Below, in pieces: positions 1 through 8,103 of a stretch of DNA of 18,344 nt. The translations under genes were made by a program, and so were the position numbers. Origin of the DNA: JAYTQQ01 sp043746635 (GTDB taxonomy: Bacteria; Bdellovibrionota; Bdellovibrionia; Bdellovibrionales; JAMPXM01); the NCBI GenBank assembly GCA_043746635.1, contig JAYTQQ010000267.1:1-18344 (forward strand). Reading direction: 5' to 3'. Within the stretch, counting starts at the first letter, position 1; every line of letters begins with the position of its first letter. The notes below the pieces were generated by a model. It saw only the letters and a list, made by a program, of their open reading frames with translations, was not told where the DNA came from and did not search any database.

Positions 1-12
1 AATTAAAGCGAC

Positions 13-35
13 AGCCGAAAGCGGCTTTCTATTTT
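13..35 (+). terminator. possible weak intrinsic terminator of an upstream gene
   Basis: A perfect 5-bp stem, AGCCG at 13-17 and CGGCT at 22-26 with an AAAG loop, is followed by the T-rich run TTCTATTTT. It would end transcription entering from the left on the + strand. The stem is short and the T-run is interrupted, so this is a weak call. Confidence 0.35.
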
Positions 36-227
36 GATACAAAAGTTAGACAGAAATTTCGTTTTGTTGCGATGTGAGGTATCCTGAAAGCAGATCAAAG
101 CGGTTCGTTTTTTACTTATCTTAAACCAAAAAAAGTTGTACGTTCCTGAAAAAAATTAAAAAGAGTCAACGCTCTTATGACTCATTTTAAGACATTCTAT
201 TTTGCGGAATGAACGACGAGGTATTAG

Positions 228-998
228 ATGAAAAAATTTATGAATACATTGATCCTAGCCGTCGTGTTTACGTTTGTACTCGCGAGCCGCCAAAGCACTC
301 CCGCGTTAGCGAGCAGCAAGCATTACGGCCGAGCAAAAATCAACGCAATTCGTACCCGCATCATTCAGGCGACTGAAATTTTAGATGATCAGTTCACGAA
401 AAATATTGCACGTAACAATTATAATGATGCCCAGATCAAAAATTTCATCGTCAAAAAAGTAAAAGCTTCTCTGCCTGATATTTACCAACCACGTAGCCAA
501 AAAATTGCCGAAACCATCATTTCTCAATCCAATCTTTACAGCATGGATCCACTCTTCGTAGTTGCGCTCATCGAAAACGAAAGCAAATTCAACCCTAAGG
601 CCCTAGGTCAATTCGGTGAAGAAGGACTGATGCAAATTAAGCCATCGACCGCAACTTGGATCGCAAAAAAGTACCACCTAGCGATTGGTAAACAGTACTC
701 GCTCTACAATCCCACTCATAACATCAAATTTGGCGTTGCCTACATCGACTATCTTCGCAAAAAGTATCACCGCTCAGGTAAGTTTTATATTGAGGCCTAT
801 AACTTAGGTCCACAGCGAATGAATGAATTCATGAAACGCCATGAAGTCCGTATCACTTATCATCACCAAGTACGATCTCATTACCTCGCACTTTACGAAC
901 AAATCGAGAAATCAAGCACTCAAGATTTAAGCCTGATGGAGCGATACCCTCGTATTGCCCGCATGAAAGCAAAACTCAAACAGCTTCTCTGGGCATAA
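228..998 (+). CDS. secreted SLT-type lytic transglycosylase
   Basis: This is a periplasmic peptidoglycan lyase of the Slt70/MltC-like (GH23) fold. Such enzymes cut the MurNAc-GlcNAc bond and leave 1,6-anhydroMurNAc ends. Residues 1-28 form a signal peptide: KK, a hydrophobic core, then a candidate signal peptidase I site ALA|SS after residue 28. The catalytic domain covers about residues 88-215. It has the motif ENESKFNP (116-123) with E118 as the expected catalytic acid, GLMQIKPSTA (133-142), NPTHNIKFGVAYI (161-173) and AYNLGP (190-195, family AYNAGP). No LysM or other wall-binding domain is visible. The ATG at 228 has GAGG at 218-221 at good spacing. The 256-residue length is normal for a single-domain enzyme. 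The neighbouring SIS-domain gene may act on amino-sugar phosphates, which hints at wall recycling, but 72 bases separate the two. Confidence 0.9.
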   Translation: MKKFMNTLILAVVFTFVLASRQSTPALASSKHYGRAKINAIRTRIIQATEILDDQFTKNIARNNYNDAQIKNFIVKKVKASLPDIYQPRSQKIAETIISQSNLYSMDPLFVVALIENESKFNPKALGQFGEEGLMQIKPSTATWIAKKYHLAIGKQYSLYNPTHNIKFGVAYIDYLRKKYHRSGKFYIEAYNLGPQRMNEFMKRHEVRITYHHQVRSHYLALYEQIEKSSTQDLSLMERYPRIARMKAKLKQLLWA

Positions 999-1070
999 GG
1001 TCTAGCTGCGGAGCAAAAGACTCTTTACCCTTTTGAGTCGCTTTCTTCATGGGGTATCATCTTGTAACCC

Positions 1071-2618
1071 ATGACAAAGCATCAAATTAAAGTCGATGAA
1101 TTTCTAAAAGAGGCGTCACAGTTTCAACTCGGAGACTTACCCACCGAATCTTCGCATCCCGAAACGACATCGCTCTCTCAGTTAGCCACCACGGATCTCA
1201 AAAAAGCCATCAATCTCTTTCAAAATGTCGAAGTGAGGGCACTCGAGAATCTCCTCGAGCTCATTCCCCAAATAGAAGAACTCACGCAAGCAATCAAGAC
1301 CTGTTTTAAAAAAAAGGGACGCGTCTTTTTTTGCGGATGCGGAGCCACCGGAAGACTTTCAATTAGTCTTGAAACGAACTGGCGCGAATCACTCGGTAAG
1401 TCGGCGTTAGCCGATAAAGTATTAGGCTTTATCGCGGGGGGCGACTACGCCCTCGTCAAATCAATCGAGAATTTTGAAGACCATCCCGAGTACGGCGCAA
1501 GGCAACTCGTAGAGCTTGGCTTCACAAAAAACGATCTGCTCGTAAGCTGCACCGAGGGCGGAGAAACTCCTTTTGTTATTGGAGCCACTCTTAAATCCGC
1601 CGAAATTTCGATATACCCCACATATTTTCTATTTTGCAATCCGAAAGAATCCTTACGAGCTATCAAACGTTCGCAAAGCGTCTTTCAAAACTCCAAAATT
1701 CAATCGTGGAGTCTACCGGCGGGTCCGCAAGCTATTTGCGGGTCGACGAGACTCCAGGCCTCTTCAATTTTGTATCTTGCATGCGGAGTAGCACTCTTTT
1801 CATCCCAAGAAACCTCAAAAATTTCGGTTCTTGACCAGATTCAAAATTACTTAAGTTTTTTGAAAAAATCAGACCTCCGCTCTCTTCAAAATTTGATTGT
1901 CGCCGAAACAAAGGCTTATGTTACAAAAGAATTTTTGACTTACCACCTTGAGCAAGATCCGATGCCGATTCTGACCGACCTCACCGAACGCTCCCCAACT
2001 TTTAATTTATTGCCCCTTGAAAATTTAGTAGAACAATCGTCTGAACCCGCGACGGCCAATCTCTGTCTCGACCGGGATACCAGTTCGCTTCAAGCTTGGC
2101 AGCACATTCTGAGAAGACGTCCCCGGGCGCTCGCTTGGATCGAACTTAAGAATAAATTTAGTGAAGAAGCGATGCTTGGTTTTGATTTTAGTCGATCAAA
2201 AAATAGCCTGAGGCAAAGATTAATCGGCGCAAGACTTGAGCGAAATATTTTCGTAGAATTTAAAAATCAAAATGTCACATTTACTTGTGAAGATAAAATT
2301 CTGTGTACTCTTTCTTTACCGAATTCAATCTTAGACATAAATCTCTTCTTAAAACTGATATTCAATCTCGTCTCAAGTCTTTCACAGTGCCAAAGCGGAA
2401 GAGTTCTCGGCAACATCATGTTGTTTGTAAAACCCAGCAATAAAAAATTAATCGACCGTGCCGCACGCTTTACAAAACTCATTCTCAAAAACCAGTATAA
2501 TATCGAGAGCCAGTATGAGGAAGTCATCGACTGCGTGTTCGCTGCGAGTGAAGGTCTCATTGCAGAAGAGTCAGTGGTTCTTAAGAGCGTTGAACTTTTT
2601 TTAGGACGACGAAAATGA
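1071..2618 (+). CDS. GCKR/MurQ-like protein with two SIS-type sugar-phosphate domains
   Basis: The N-terminal SIS domain resembles MurQ (MurNAc-6-phosphate etherase) and the animal glucokinase regulator GCKR. Visible motifs are FFCGCGATGRLS (86-97), IAGGDYALVKSIENFED (121-137), CTEGGETPF (160-168) and CGSTRLQA (223-230). In MurQ a GK..GN.MV segment follows the STR motif closely. Here the matching segment, GRVLGNIMLFVKPSNKKL, lies about 200 residues later, after an inserted second domain. That layout and the 515-residue length fit the GCKR type rather than the roughly 300-residue MurQ. A Glu in IENFED may match one of MurQ's catalytic glutamates; the other aligns only with an offset, so etherase activity is uncertain. 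It may bind or isomerise phosphorylated amino sugars. The start has an in-frame TAA six bases upstream and only a distant GGGG, so initiation looks weak. The stop overlaps the next start by 4 bases (ATGA), indicating coupling. Confidence 0.75.
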   Translation: MTKHQIKVDEFLKEASQFQLGDLPTESSHPETTSLSQLATTDLKKAINLFQNVEVRALENLLELIPQIEELTQAIKTCFKKKGRVFFCGCGATGRLSISLETNWRESLGKSALADKVLGFIAGGDYALVKSIENFEDHPEYGARQLVELGFTKNDLLVSCTEGGETPFVIGATLKSAEISIYPTYFLFCNPKESLRAIKRSQSVFQNSKIQSWSLPAGPQAICGSTRLQASSILYLACGVALFSSQETSKISVLDQIQNYLSFLKKSDLRSLQNLIVAETKAYVTKEFLTYHLEQDPMPILTDLTERSPTFNLLPLENLVEQSSEPATANLCLDRDTSSLQAWQHILRRRPRALAWIELKNKFSEEAMLGFDFSRSKNSLRQRLIGARLERNIFVEFKNQNVTFTCEDKILCTLSLPNSILDINLFLKLIFNLVSSLSQCQSGRVLGNIMLFVKPSNKKLIDRAARFTKLILKNQYNIESQYEEVIDCVFAASEGLIAEESVVLKSVELFLGRRK

Positions 2619-3601
2619 AGCTTATCTTTCTAAGTCTTCTTCTCATTTTAAGTTCGAAGGCCCGCGCCTGGGGAAGACAGGGCCACGCGATCATTAACCA
2701 AACGGCAGCCCTTATCCTTGCCGACTCCGAGGATAAAGACTTCTTAAGGGAACACGCTTTTGATCTTGCATACTTTGCAAATGTGCCCGACATCGCCTGG
2801 AAGCAAGAGCAGACTTACAATACCGAGGCGCCGCAACATTTCATGGACATGGAAAAATTTGACCGAGAACTCAAAATCAAGAAAACAAATATGGGCCCAT
2901 ACAAAATCGACGAAGCCTTTTTACTCGACCGTGAAGAGTTCGACGCCAAGTATCCCACGATTTCGATCAAAGCGGGACGATCTTGGTGGAGAACGAGAGA
3001 AATCTATGACCTCCTTCATAAACAATCTGAATTTTTAGCCGACAAAAAAATGAGTGTCAAAGACCGCCATGCACTGCAGGCTCAGTGGCTCGTCTTGGCC
3101 GGAGTCTTAGGTCACTATGTCGGGGACCTGTCTCAGCCACTTCATCTGACCGAAAATTTCGATGGGCAGATGAGCTCCCAAAAAGGAGTTCACTCTTACT
3201 TCGAAGATAAAATAGTTAACCAGTTGATTCCGAAACTTTCTGTTGACGTTCTCGTGCAGGCGAAAAAAAAATGGCCGGTATTTTCGAAAGCTAATCATCA
3301 AGCTTCGACCCTGACCCTGATCGCAAACTTAAGCCAAATTTCTCGCACAAATATTAAGCCGCTGCTCGTAATCGACAAAATGCAAAAACGAAAAAAACAT
3401 ACAGAGCAGTCGAAAGCCTACGAAAAAATGATTGTTGATCAGATGGTTCAAGGATCACTTACGCTCGCCGAACTCTGGCGCCGCAATCTCGACTGGAAGT
3501 TCAACGGACAAATGTTCTACACGTTTATTTCGATCCCAGATTATATTTTACCTGGCACTTCGAAGTCGACTCATATAGAAGAAATCAAAGAAAATAAATA
3601 A
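2615..3601 (+). CDS. exported S1/P1-type zinc nuclease (S1/P1-phospholipase C superfamily)
   Basis: These are trinuclear-zinc enzymes that cleave single-stranded nucleic acid or, in related members, phospholipids. An 18-residue signal peptide ends in KARA|W, so the mature enzyme starts with Trp19. The fold requires this because the N-terminal Trp is itself a zinc ligand. The ligand set is visible: W19, H24 (spacing as W1/H6 of P1 nuclease), D59 (VPDIAW), H75 (PQHFMDME), H167-x3-D171-x5-H177 (GHYVGDLSQPLH) and H193-x3-E197 (GVHSYFED). The last ligand is Glu, as in zinc phospholipase C, where P1 has Asp. The 328-residue length is typical. The gene overlaps the GCKR-like gene by 4 bases and the permease follows after 11 bases, so the three are probably cotranscribed. 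A role in scavenging extracellular nucleic acid is likely but inferred; phospholipase activity is not excluded. Confidence 0.85.
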   Translation: MKLIFLSLLLILSSKARAWGRQGHAIINQTAALILADSEDKDFLREHAFDLAYFANVPDIAWKQEQTYNTEAPQHFMDMEKFDRELKIKKTNMGPYKIDEAFLLDREEFDAKYPTISIKAGRSWWRTREIYDLLHKQSEFLADKKMSVKDRHALQAQWLVLAGVLGHYVGDLSQPLHLTENFDGQMSSQKGVHSYFEDKIVNQLIPKLSVDVLVQAKKKWPVFSKANHQASTLTLIANLSQISRTNIKPLLVIDKMQKRKKHTEQSKAYEKMIVDQMVQGSLTLAELWRRNLDWKFNGQMFYTFISIPDYILPGTSKSTHIEEIKENK

Positions 3602-3612
3602 GCTAGGAAGAT

Positions 3613-4497
3613 ATGAATTTGTCGGCGGTATTTGAGCTCTGTTTCGGCAGCATCTTGTGGGCTTTTAGCTTTATCGCCACGACTTGGTGCCTTGAATCTT
3701 TTTCTCCAGCTTACATCGTGGCACTCCGTTTTTTGATTAGCTTTCTTGTTTCTTTCGTTCTCTTTCATGTCATTCCACGCAGAAAAATAGATCTCGAGAC
3801 CATCAAGATCGCGCTGATCCCGAGTATACTGCTTTCTCTCCTCATGATTTTTACTGCCTGGGGCCAAAAATACACAACTGCAACAAATAGCAGTTTTATC
3901 ACTTGCCTCTACGTTCTCTACGTTCCTTTGTTTGAAAAATTCATCTCTAAAAAGAAAATTCTGAATATTTATTGGTTTTTTATTTTAATTGGTCTTATTG
4001 GTTCTGCCCTAATTTGTAATCTCCAGCATTTCAATTTAAATTCGGGTGATCTTTTAGTCGCGATCGGATCTCTCTTTGCTGGCGCCCAAATTTTCTGGTT
4101 TGGTCTTGTCGCTAAAAAAATTAAGTCAGGATTCGTCTTCAATACGTGGCAATCCTTTTTGTCGATGTTGCTACCTTTATTCTACGCCGTCGGATTTGAA
4201 AGACCTCCCATCCACGTTACAGAAAAAGCCTGGTGGGGACTGATCATTATGAGCATCGGCTCAACTCTTATCGGATTTGCACTGCAGGTTCGAGCGCAAA
4301 AGAAAATTTCTGCGAGCATGGCCTCGATCATCTACCAGATTGAATCCCCGATCGCGGCAATCTTCGCCTACTTTCTCTTGAAAGAACGACTCTCACACGC
4401 GCAGCTTCTTGGCGCGGCGTTGATATTTGCGGCGGCGCTGGGGGCCAGTTTCTTTTCGAGCCGGCAATTTAAAAATACAGATATTCGGATGACTTAA
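3613..4497 (+). CDS. EamA-family (DMT superfamily) inner-membrane permease
   Basis: This is a polytopic membrane protein with about ten hydrophobic segments arranged as two EamA repeats, at about residues 5-135 and 143-285. Family-like segments are TTATNSSFITCLYVLYVPLFE at the fourth helix of the first repeat and ESPIAAIFAYFLLKERLS near the C-terminus; the glutamate in the latter is the usual one in LxGExLs. Members export or import small metabolites, and substrates cannot be read from sequence. AGGAAG at 3605-3610 sits close to the ATG at 3613 and serves as the ribosome site. The 294-residue length matches the family. The gene is 11 bases downstream of the nuclease stop and is probably the last in the operon. 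Beyond its TAA the same frame remains open for 50 codons (separate entry). Confidence 0.87.
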   Translation: MNLSAVFELCFGSILWAFSFIATTWCLESFSPAYIVALRFLISFLVSFVLFHVIPRRKIDLETIKIALIPSILLSLLMIFTAWGQKYTTATNSSFITCLYVLYVPLFEKFISKKKILNIYWFFILIGLIGSALICNLQHFNLNSGDLLVAIGSLFAGAQIFWFGLVAKKIKSGFVFNTWQSFLSMLLPLFYAVGFERPPIHVTEKAWWGLIIMSIGSTLIGFALQVRAQKKISASMASIIYQIESPIAAIFAYFLLKERLSHAQLLGAALIFAAALGASFFSSRQFKNTDIRMT

Positions 4498-4650
4498 GAT
4501 GCGTATCCTAATCGGGATCCTCTCACCTTTATTCAATCAGACGAGAAACTTATAAAGCCCGACAAAATTGCGATTGCACCTCAGGCAAAACCGATCGACT
4601 CTGCACTCGACAGTTCGGCCGAATTCGCGTTCGCCTACACTTTTGATTAA
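4498..4650 (+). pseudogene. coding-like 50-codon tail after the permease stop; possible gene remnant
   Basis: The sequence directly after the permease TAA stays open in the same frame for 50 codons to a TAA at 4648-4650. It reads like natural protein, with starts such as DAYPNRDPLTF and an ending SSAEFAFAYTFD, and codon choice like the neighbours. It lacks a ribosome site and an in-frame ATG. It could be the 3' end of a decayed gene or a C-terminal extension lost by a nonsense mutation. Chance is also possible for a stretch this short. A small inverted repeat, TTAAGTC (4647-4653) with GACTTAA (4656-4662), lies at its end between the two convergent operons. No other gene is visible up to 4687. 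Confidence 0.3.
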
Positions 4651-4687
4651 GTCCAGACTTAAAGAATGATTTGAAGGAGCGTTAGAC

Positions 4688-5605
4688 TTACTCTCGGCGG
4701 TCAAGGACTTCTCTCCAGCCTGAAGCGCAATTCGCGGCATTGGTAAATCCAAGTCCGAGAAGTGCCATCGTTGCGGCTCCCGAACGAACTCCCTTAGAAT
4801 CAATAACGAGGATGCGATCCTCAGGCCTGATGTTAATGTCGGTCAACTGTTTCTTGAGGTTCTTTTTCGGAAGACCTTGTTTATTAAAAAACTGCTTCCA
4901 TTCAATATTGATGGCTCCAACATCGGGAGTGACGATCGCTTCTTCTTCAATCGTTTGCTTCCCGAGATATTCGGCCTCACTTCTGACATCAATAATTTTA
5001 TAAAGCCTCGGCGGAAATCCGCCGTATGAAACCGGATTCATCAAGCCTAGATTATTGATCGCGAACAAAAATTCTTTCGTCGTGCAGTTAATCGAATCGA
5101 CGGTTTTTGGTTTCCAGATGGGAGCACTTTTATTTTGCTCTTGGGTCACGTTAATCATGCGGGCCTTAAGGCTTGCAATATCAATAAAGCTCACCTGTTG
5201 CACGCCAAGATAAGTGAGCATCCAGGCGACTCTGCCCTCTTCGCCGTTGCCTTTAATGCCTTGACCAACGACTAAAACCTTCGAGTCAGAATCGACGCCG
5301 AGACGAGCAAGCCTTGTCGTAATCGAAAAAAGATCGCTCTGAAGTTTGCCTTTATAGGCAGTGTCTTTTTCAGAAAATTCGTCCCACTGCAGATTGATCG
5401 AACCCGGAATATGCGCGAGCGAATATTCAAATGCCGACCTCACATCTAAAATGATACTCGCCTGATCAAGCGGAATCGACCGCATGGGCGCCGGCAAATC
5501 TTGATCGTTAAATTTAAAAATCCGTGGAGACTTCTCGCTAGATTTCGTCGGCGTCATAGTGCAACCGGAACCAATCAAAATGAGTGCAACGAGAAAGCGA
5601 ATCAT
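4688..5605 (-). CDS. tandem rhodanese-fold lipoprotein, both active-site cysteines missing
   Basis: The N-terminus has a short hydrophobic segment ending IGSGC, so Cys15 is a plausible lipidation site, although Gly at position -3 is unusual. Two rhodanese-like domains follow. The first (about 46-150) has ILDVRSAFEYSLAHIPGSIN, and the second (about 175-303) has IIDVRSEAEYLGKQ and ends GWREVLD. In active sulfurtransferases the loop before the second half of the domain carries the persulfide-forming Cys. Here the first loop reads VVGQGIKGNGEEGRVAW and the second VIDSKGVRSG, so neither has a Cys; in the second, Asp269 takes its place. The protein is thus probably a non-catalytic binding or regulatory rhodanese module at the membrane. 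The start overlaps the lysS stop by 4 bases (ATGA), so it is translated with lysS, although a functional link is not obvious. Confidence 0.8.
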   Translation of the reverse strand: MIRFLVALILIGSGCTMTPTKSSEKSPRIFKFNDQDLPAPMRSIPLDQASIILDVRSAFEYSLAHIPGSINLQWDEFSEKDTAYKGKLQSDLFSITTRLARLGVDSDSKVLVVGQGIKGNGEEGRVAWMLTYLGVQQVSFIDIASLKARMINVTQEQNKSAPIWKPKTVDSINCTTKEFLFAINNLGLMNPVSYGGFPPRLYKIIDVRSEAEYLGKQTIEEEAIVTPDVGAINIEWKQFFNKQGLPKKNLKKQLTDINIRPEDRILVIDSKGVRSGAATMALLGLGFTNAANCASGWREVLDRRE

Positions 5606-7101
5606 TTAGGCTTCATCGTCGGAAATAAAATAATATCTCGAATACTCGGACGATCAGTCAAGATCATAACGATACGCTCGATGCCCACACCGACCCCACC
5701 CGTTGGCGGCATGCCGGTATCGATTGCATGAATAAAATCGTCATCCATTGGTTGAGCTTCTTCATCAACGACACGCTTCGCTTCTTGCTCTTTCAAGCGC
5801 GCAAGCTGATCTTCTGGATCGTTCAATTCTGTGTAGGCATTTCCAATTTCCATGTTGGCCGCAAAGGGTTCAAATCTTTCGACGAGACCTGCTTTCGAGC
5901 GATGTTTTTTCGTCAAAGGAGAAATCTCGATCGGATGATCCATTACAAATGTTGGCTGCCACAAATGCTCTTCAACCGTCAGTTCAAAAAGCTCCATGAC
6001 CATTTCGCCACGAAGTTTTGGTTTCTTCATGTCAGAACCATTCTTCACGCATAGTTCAAAAATTTCTTTATCTGATAATTTCTCGATCTCAATTTTGTTG
6101 TACTCGTTGATCCCGTCGTGAACCGTGAGTCTTCTCCATGGAGACGTAAAATCAATTTCTTTGCCTTGGTATTCAAATTTGGTCGTGCCTCTCGTTTTCA
6201 TACAGAGGTGAACGATCAAATCTTCAAACTGCTGAAGCTGGTACATATAATCGGTGTAAGCTTCGTACCACTCAAGCATCGTAAATTCTGGATTATGAGA
6301 GCGATCAATTCCTTCGTTGCGAAAATTTTTATTAATTTCGTAAACTTTTTCAAAACCGCCAACGATGAGGCGCTTTAGATAGAGTTCAGGCGAAATTTTT
6401 AAAAATAATTTCATGTCGAGGGCGCGGTGATGAGTCGAGAAGGGGTAAGCCGCGGCTCCGCCGTAGATCGGCTGCAAGACCGGAGTTTCAACTTCTAAAA
6501 ATCCGCGATTATTTAAAAAGGATCGCACTTCTGCAATCAGCTTTGAGCGAGTCACAAACACATGGCGCGATTCTGGATCGGTGATCAGATCAAGATGGCG
6601 GTAACGATATTTAATCTCGATATCGGCGATGCCGTGATATTTCTCTGGCAACGGTTCGAGAGACTTACAAAGCATCGTGAAGCCTTTGCAGTGCAAACTG
6701 ATCTCGCCTTTTTTAGTGCGAAAGACGTAACCGCTCACGCCAACGATGTCACCAATATCGAGATGTTCAAAAGCTTGAACATCTGCCTGCGGCAATTCTT
6801 CGAGCTTTAAATAACATTGAACATTTCCGGTTTGATCTTGAATATTAAAAAATGCGGCCTTCCCCATCGGACGCTTGGTCAGGAGTCTACCTGCGACTTG
6901 AAAGAGAGTCTCAGACTTTGATTCACCGATCGCGAGTGACTCATAGTCTTTCGCAAACTGCGCGCAAGTTGCATTTCGGGCAAAGTTATGCGGATATGGA
7001 TCGATCCCTAAAGCTCTCAGGTCGTGAAGCTTTTTCTTCTTTTCGGCCCTGAGAGGATTTTCTTTTTCGAGAGGGTCAAGATCCGTAGGTGTCATATTCA
7101 T
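5602..7101 (-). CDS. lysS: lysyl-tRNA synthetase, class II
   Basis: Cytosolic enzyme charging tRNA-Lys with lysine using ATP. An OB-fold anticodon-binding domain covers about residues 66-148. The class II catalytic core follows with motif 1 around FLEVETPVLQP (201-211), motif 2 FRNEGIDRSHNPEFT (260-274) and motif 3 GVGIERIVMILTDRPSIRD (471-489). The 499-residue length is normal for bacterial LysS. The ATG at 7101 directly follows the TAA of the aldolase gene. An AGGAAAAG in the end of that gene serves as ribosome site. A second ATG two codons in is also possible. The gene is the middle of an aldolase-lysS-rhodanese operon. Confidence 0.97.
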   Translation of the reverse strand: MNMTPTDLDPLEKENPLRAEKKKKLHDLRALGIDPYPHNFARNATCAQFAKDYESLAIGESKSETLFQVAGRLLTKRPMGKAAFFNIQDQTGNVQCYLKLEELPQADVQAFEHLDIGDIVGVSGYVFRTKKGEISLHCKGFTMLCKSLEPLPEKYHGIADIEIKYRYRHLDLITDPESRHVFVTRSKLIAEVRSFLNNRGFLEVETPVLQPIYGGAAAYPFSTHHRALDMKLFLKISPELYLKRLIVGGFEKVYEINKNFRNEGIDRSHNPEFTMLEWYEAYTDYMYQLQQFEDLIVHLCMKTRGTTKFEYQGKEIDFTSPWRRLTVHDGINEYNKIEIEKLSDKEIFELCVKNGSDMKKPKLRGEMVMELFELTVEEHLWQPTFVMDHPIEISPLTKKHRSKAGLVERFEPFAANMEIGNAYTELNDPEDQLARLKEQEAKRVVDEEAQPMDDDFIHAIDTGMPPTGGVGVGIERIVMILTDRPSIRDIILFPTMKPK

Positions 7102-8028
7102 TTATCGTGTCGCTTTTCCTGAAAAAATATCCATTGTTGATCGAAGCAAATCAATCGCTTCTTGGTGCGGACGTTGAAAGGCATTGCGGCCCATGATGCT
7201 GCCGAAGCCTCCGCCCTGAGCGATCTGCGCAACTTCTTCAAGTAACTCTTTCGTTGTTTTAGTTTCTCCTCCAGAGAAAATAACGATACGTTTACCAGCA
7301 AAACAAGAATCAACCACGTGCCGAATACGCTCTGACATTTTCGCAACCGGGATGCCTTCACTTTCGTATACTTTTTTAGCGGCCGCTTGTTCGAGATACG
7401 CTGTCGGAGGTTTTACTTTCACGATATGGGCGCCGAGCTGACACGCGATCTGTGCGCCATAAGCAATGACGTCAATTGCCGTCTCGCCTTCTTTCGAAAG
7501 GTCAGGACCGCGAGGGTAAGACCAAACAACGACCGCGAGGCCGTATTTTTTCGCGTACGAAGAAGCCTGAGCAATTTCTTCGTACATGACTTTACGTTCG
7601 GCACTTCCGGGATAGATCGTGAAACCGATCGCCGCACATCCAAGTCTCAAAGCATCTTCAACGCTAGCGGTGAGTGCGGATATCGGTGATTTCGTAGAAA
7701 AGAGAGTATCTGAATTATTAATTTTGAGGAGGAGCGGAATTTCTCCTGCGTAATCACGAGAAACCGCTTCAATAAATCCGAGGGGAGCGGCATAGGCGTT
7801 ACAGCCTGACTCAATCGCGAGATTGATGTGATAGCTTGGATCATATCCATCTGGATTCTTTGCAAAGCTACGAGCGGGGCCGTGCTCAAAACCCTGATCG
7901 ACAGGTAAGATCACCATCTTGCCAGTGCCTGCAAGTCGACCGTGATTAAGGATCCGAGCAAGGCTCGTCAAAGTCCCTGGATTATCAGCCCCGTACCAAC
8001 TTAAAATTTCTCTTACTCTCGGCGTCAT
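7102..8028 (-). CDS. fbaB: class I (DhnA/FbaB type) fructose-bisphosphate aldolase
   Basis: This Schiff-base aldolase cleaves fructose 1,6-bisphosphate to glyceraldehyde 3-phosphate and dihydroxyacetone phosphate, or runs the reverse reaction in gluconeogenesis. It belongs to the archaeal-type class I family, not the animal type. Supporting motifs are ILPVDQGFEHGP (40-51, with D44 in the phosphate/catalytic site), GFTIYPGS (135-142), VVWSYPRGP (167-175), HIVKVKPP (201-208) with K204 as the likely Schiff-base lysine, and the phosphate loop SGGETK. The 308-residue length fits. GGAGGA sits just before the ATG. Related members act in transaldol reactions of aromatic precursor synthesis, so the exact substrate is slightly less certain than the fold. 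It is the first gene of the operon with lysS and the rhodanese lipoprotein. Confidence 0.9.
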   Translation of the reverse strand: MTPRVREILSWYGADNPGTLTSLARILNHGRLAGTGKMVILPVDQGFEHGPARSFAKNPDGYDPSYHINLAIESGCNAYAAPLGFIEAVSRDYAGEIPLLLKINNSDTLFSTKSPISALTASVEDALRLGCAAIGFTIYPGSAERKVMYEEIAQASSYAKKYGLAVVVWSYPRGPDLSKEGETAIDVIAYGAQIACQLGAHIVKVKPPTAYLEQAAAKKVYESEGIPVAKMSERIRHVVDSCFAGKRIVIFSGGETKTTKELLEEVAQIAQGGGFGSIMGRNAFQRPHQEAIDLLRSTMDIFSGKATR

Positions 8029-8063
8029 AGTTCCTCCGGATTCGAATCGTTTTTGAAGGGCCT

Positions 8064-8101
8064 ACACTATGCATTTTACAAGGGGAAATCAAGGTTGTAT
8101 C
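8064..8101 (-). promoter_or_regulatory. candidate promoter for the aldolase-lysS operon
   Basis: Reading the minus strand, TAAAAT (8078-8073) is a good -10 element, with a poor -35 GATACA 17 bases upstream. An overlapping alternative is TTGATT (8092-8087), 17 bases, TAGTGT (8069-8064). Neither pair is convincing on its own, but this is the only intergenic space ahead of the operon. Confidence 0.28.
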
Positions 8102-8103
8102 GC

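Noticed and set aside
1..227. Search for a short gene, tRNA or small RNA in the left intergenic region.
   Set aside because: Only very short frames and AT-rich sequence were found, apart from the weak hairpins listed.
1014..1045. Possible terminator after the transglycosylase: CAAAAG with CTTTTG, or GACTC with GAGTC.
   Set aside because: The stems are short, AT-rich and compete with each other, and the following run is CTTTCTTC rather than a solid T-run.
4537..4803. A minus-strand 88-codon frame crossing the rhodanese end.
   Set aside because: Its upstream half is an alternative frame of the rhodanese gene and no ribosome site or family motif is seen.
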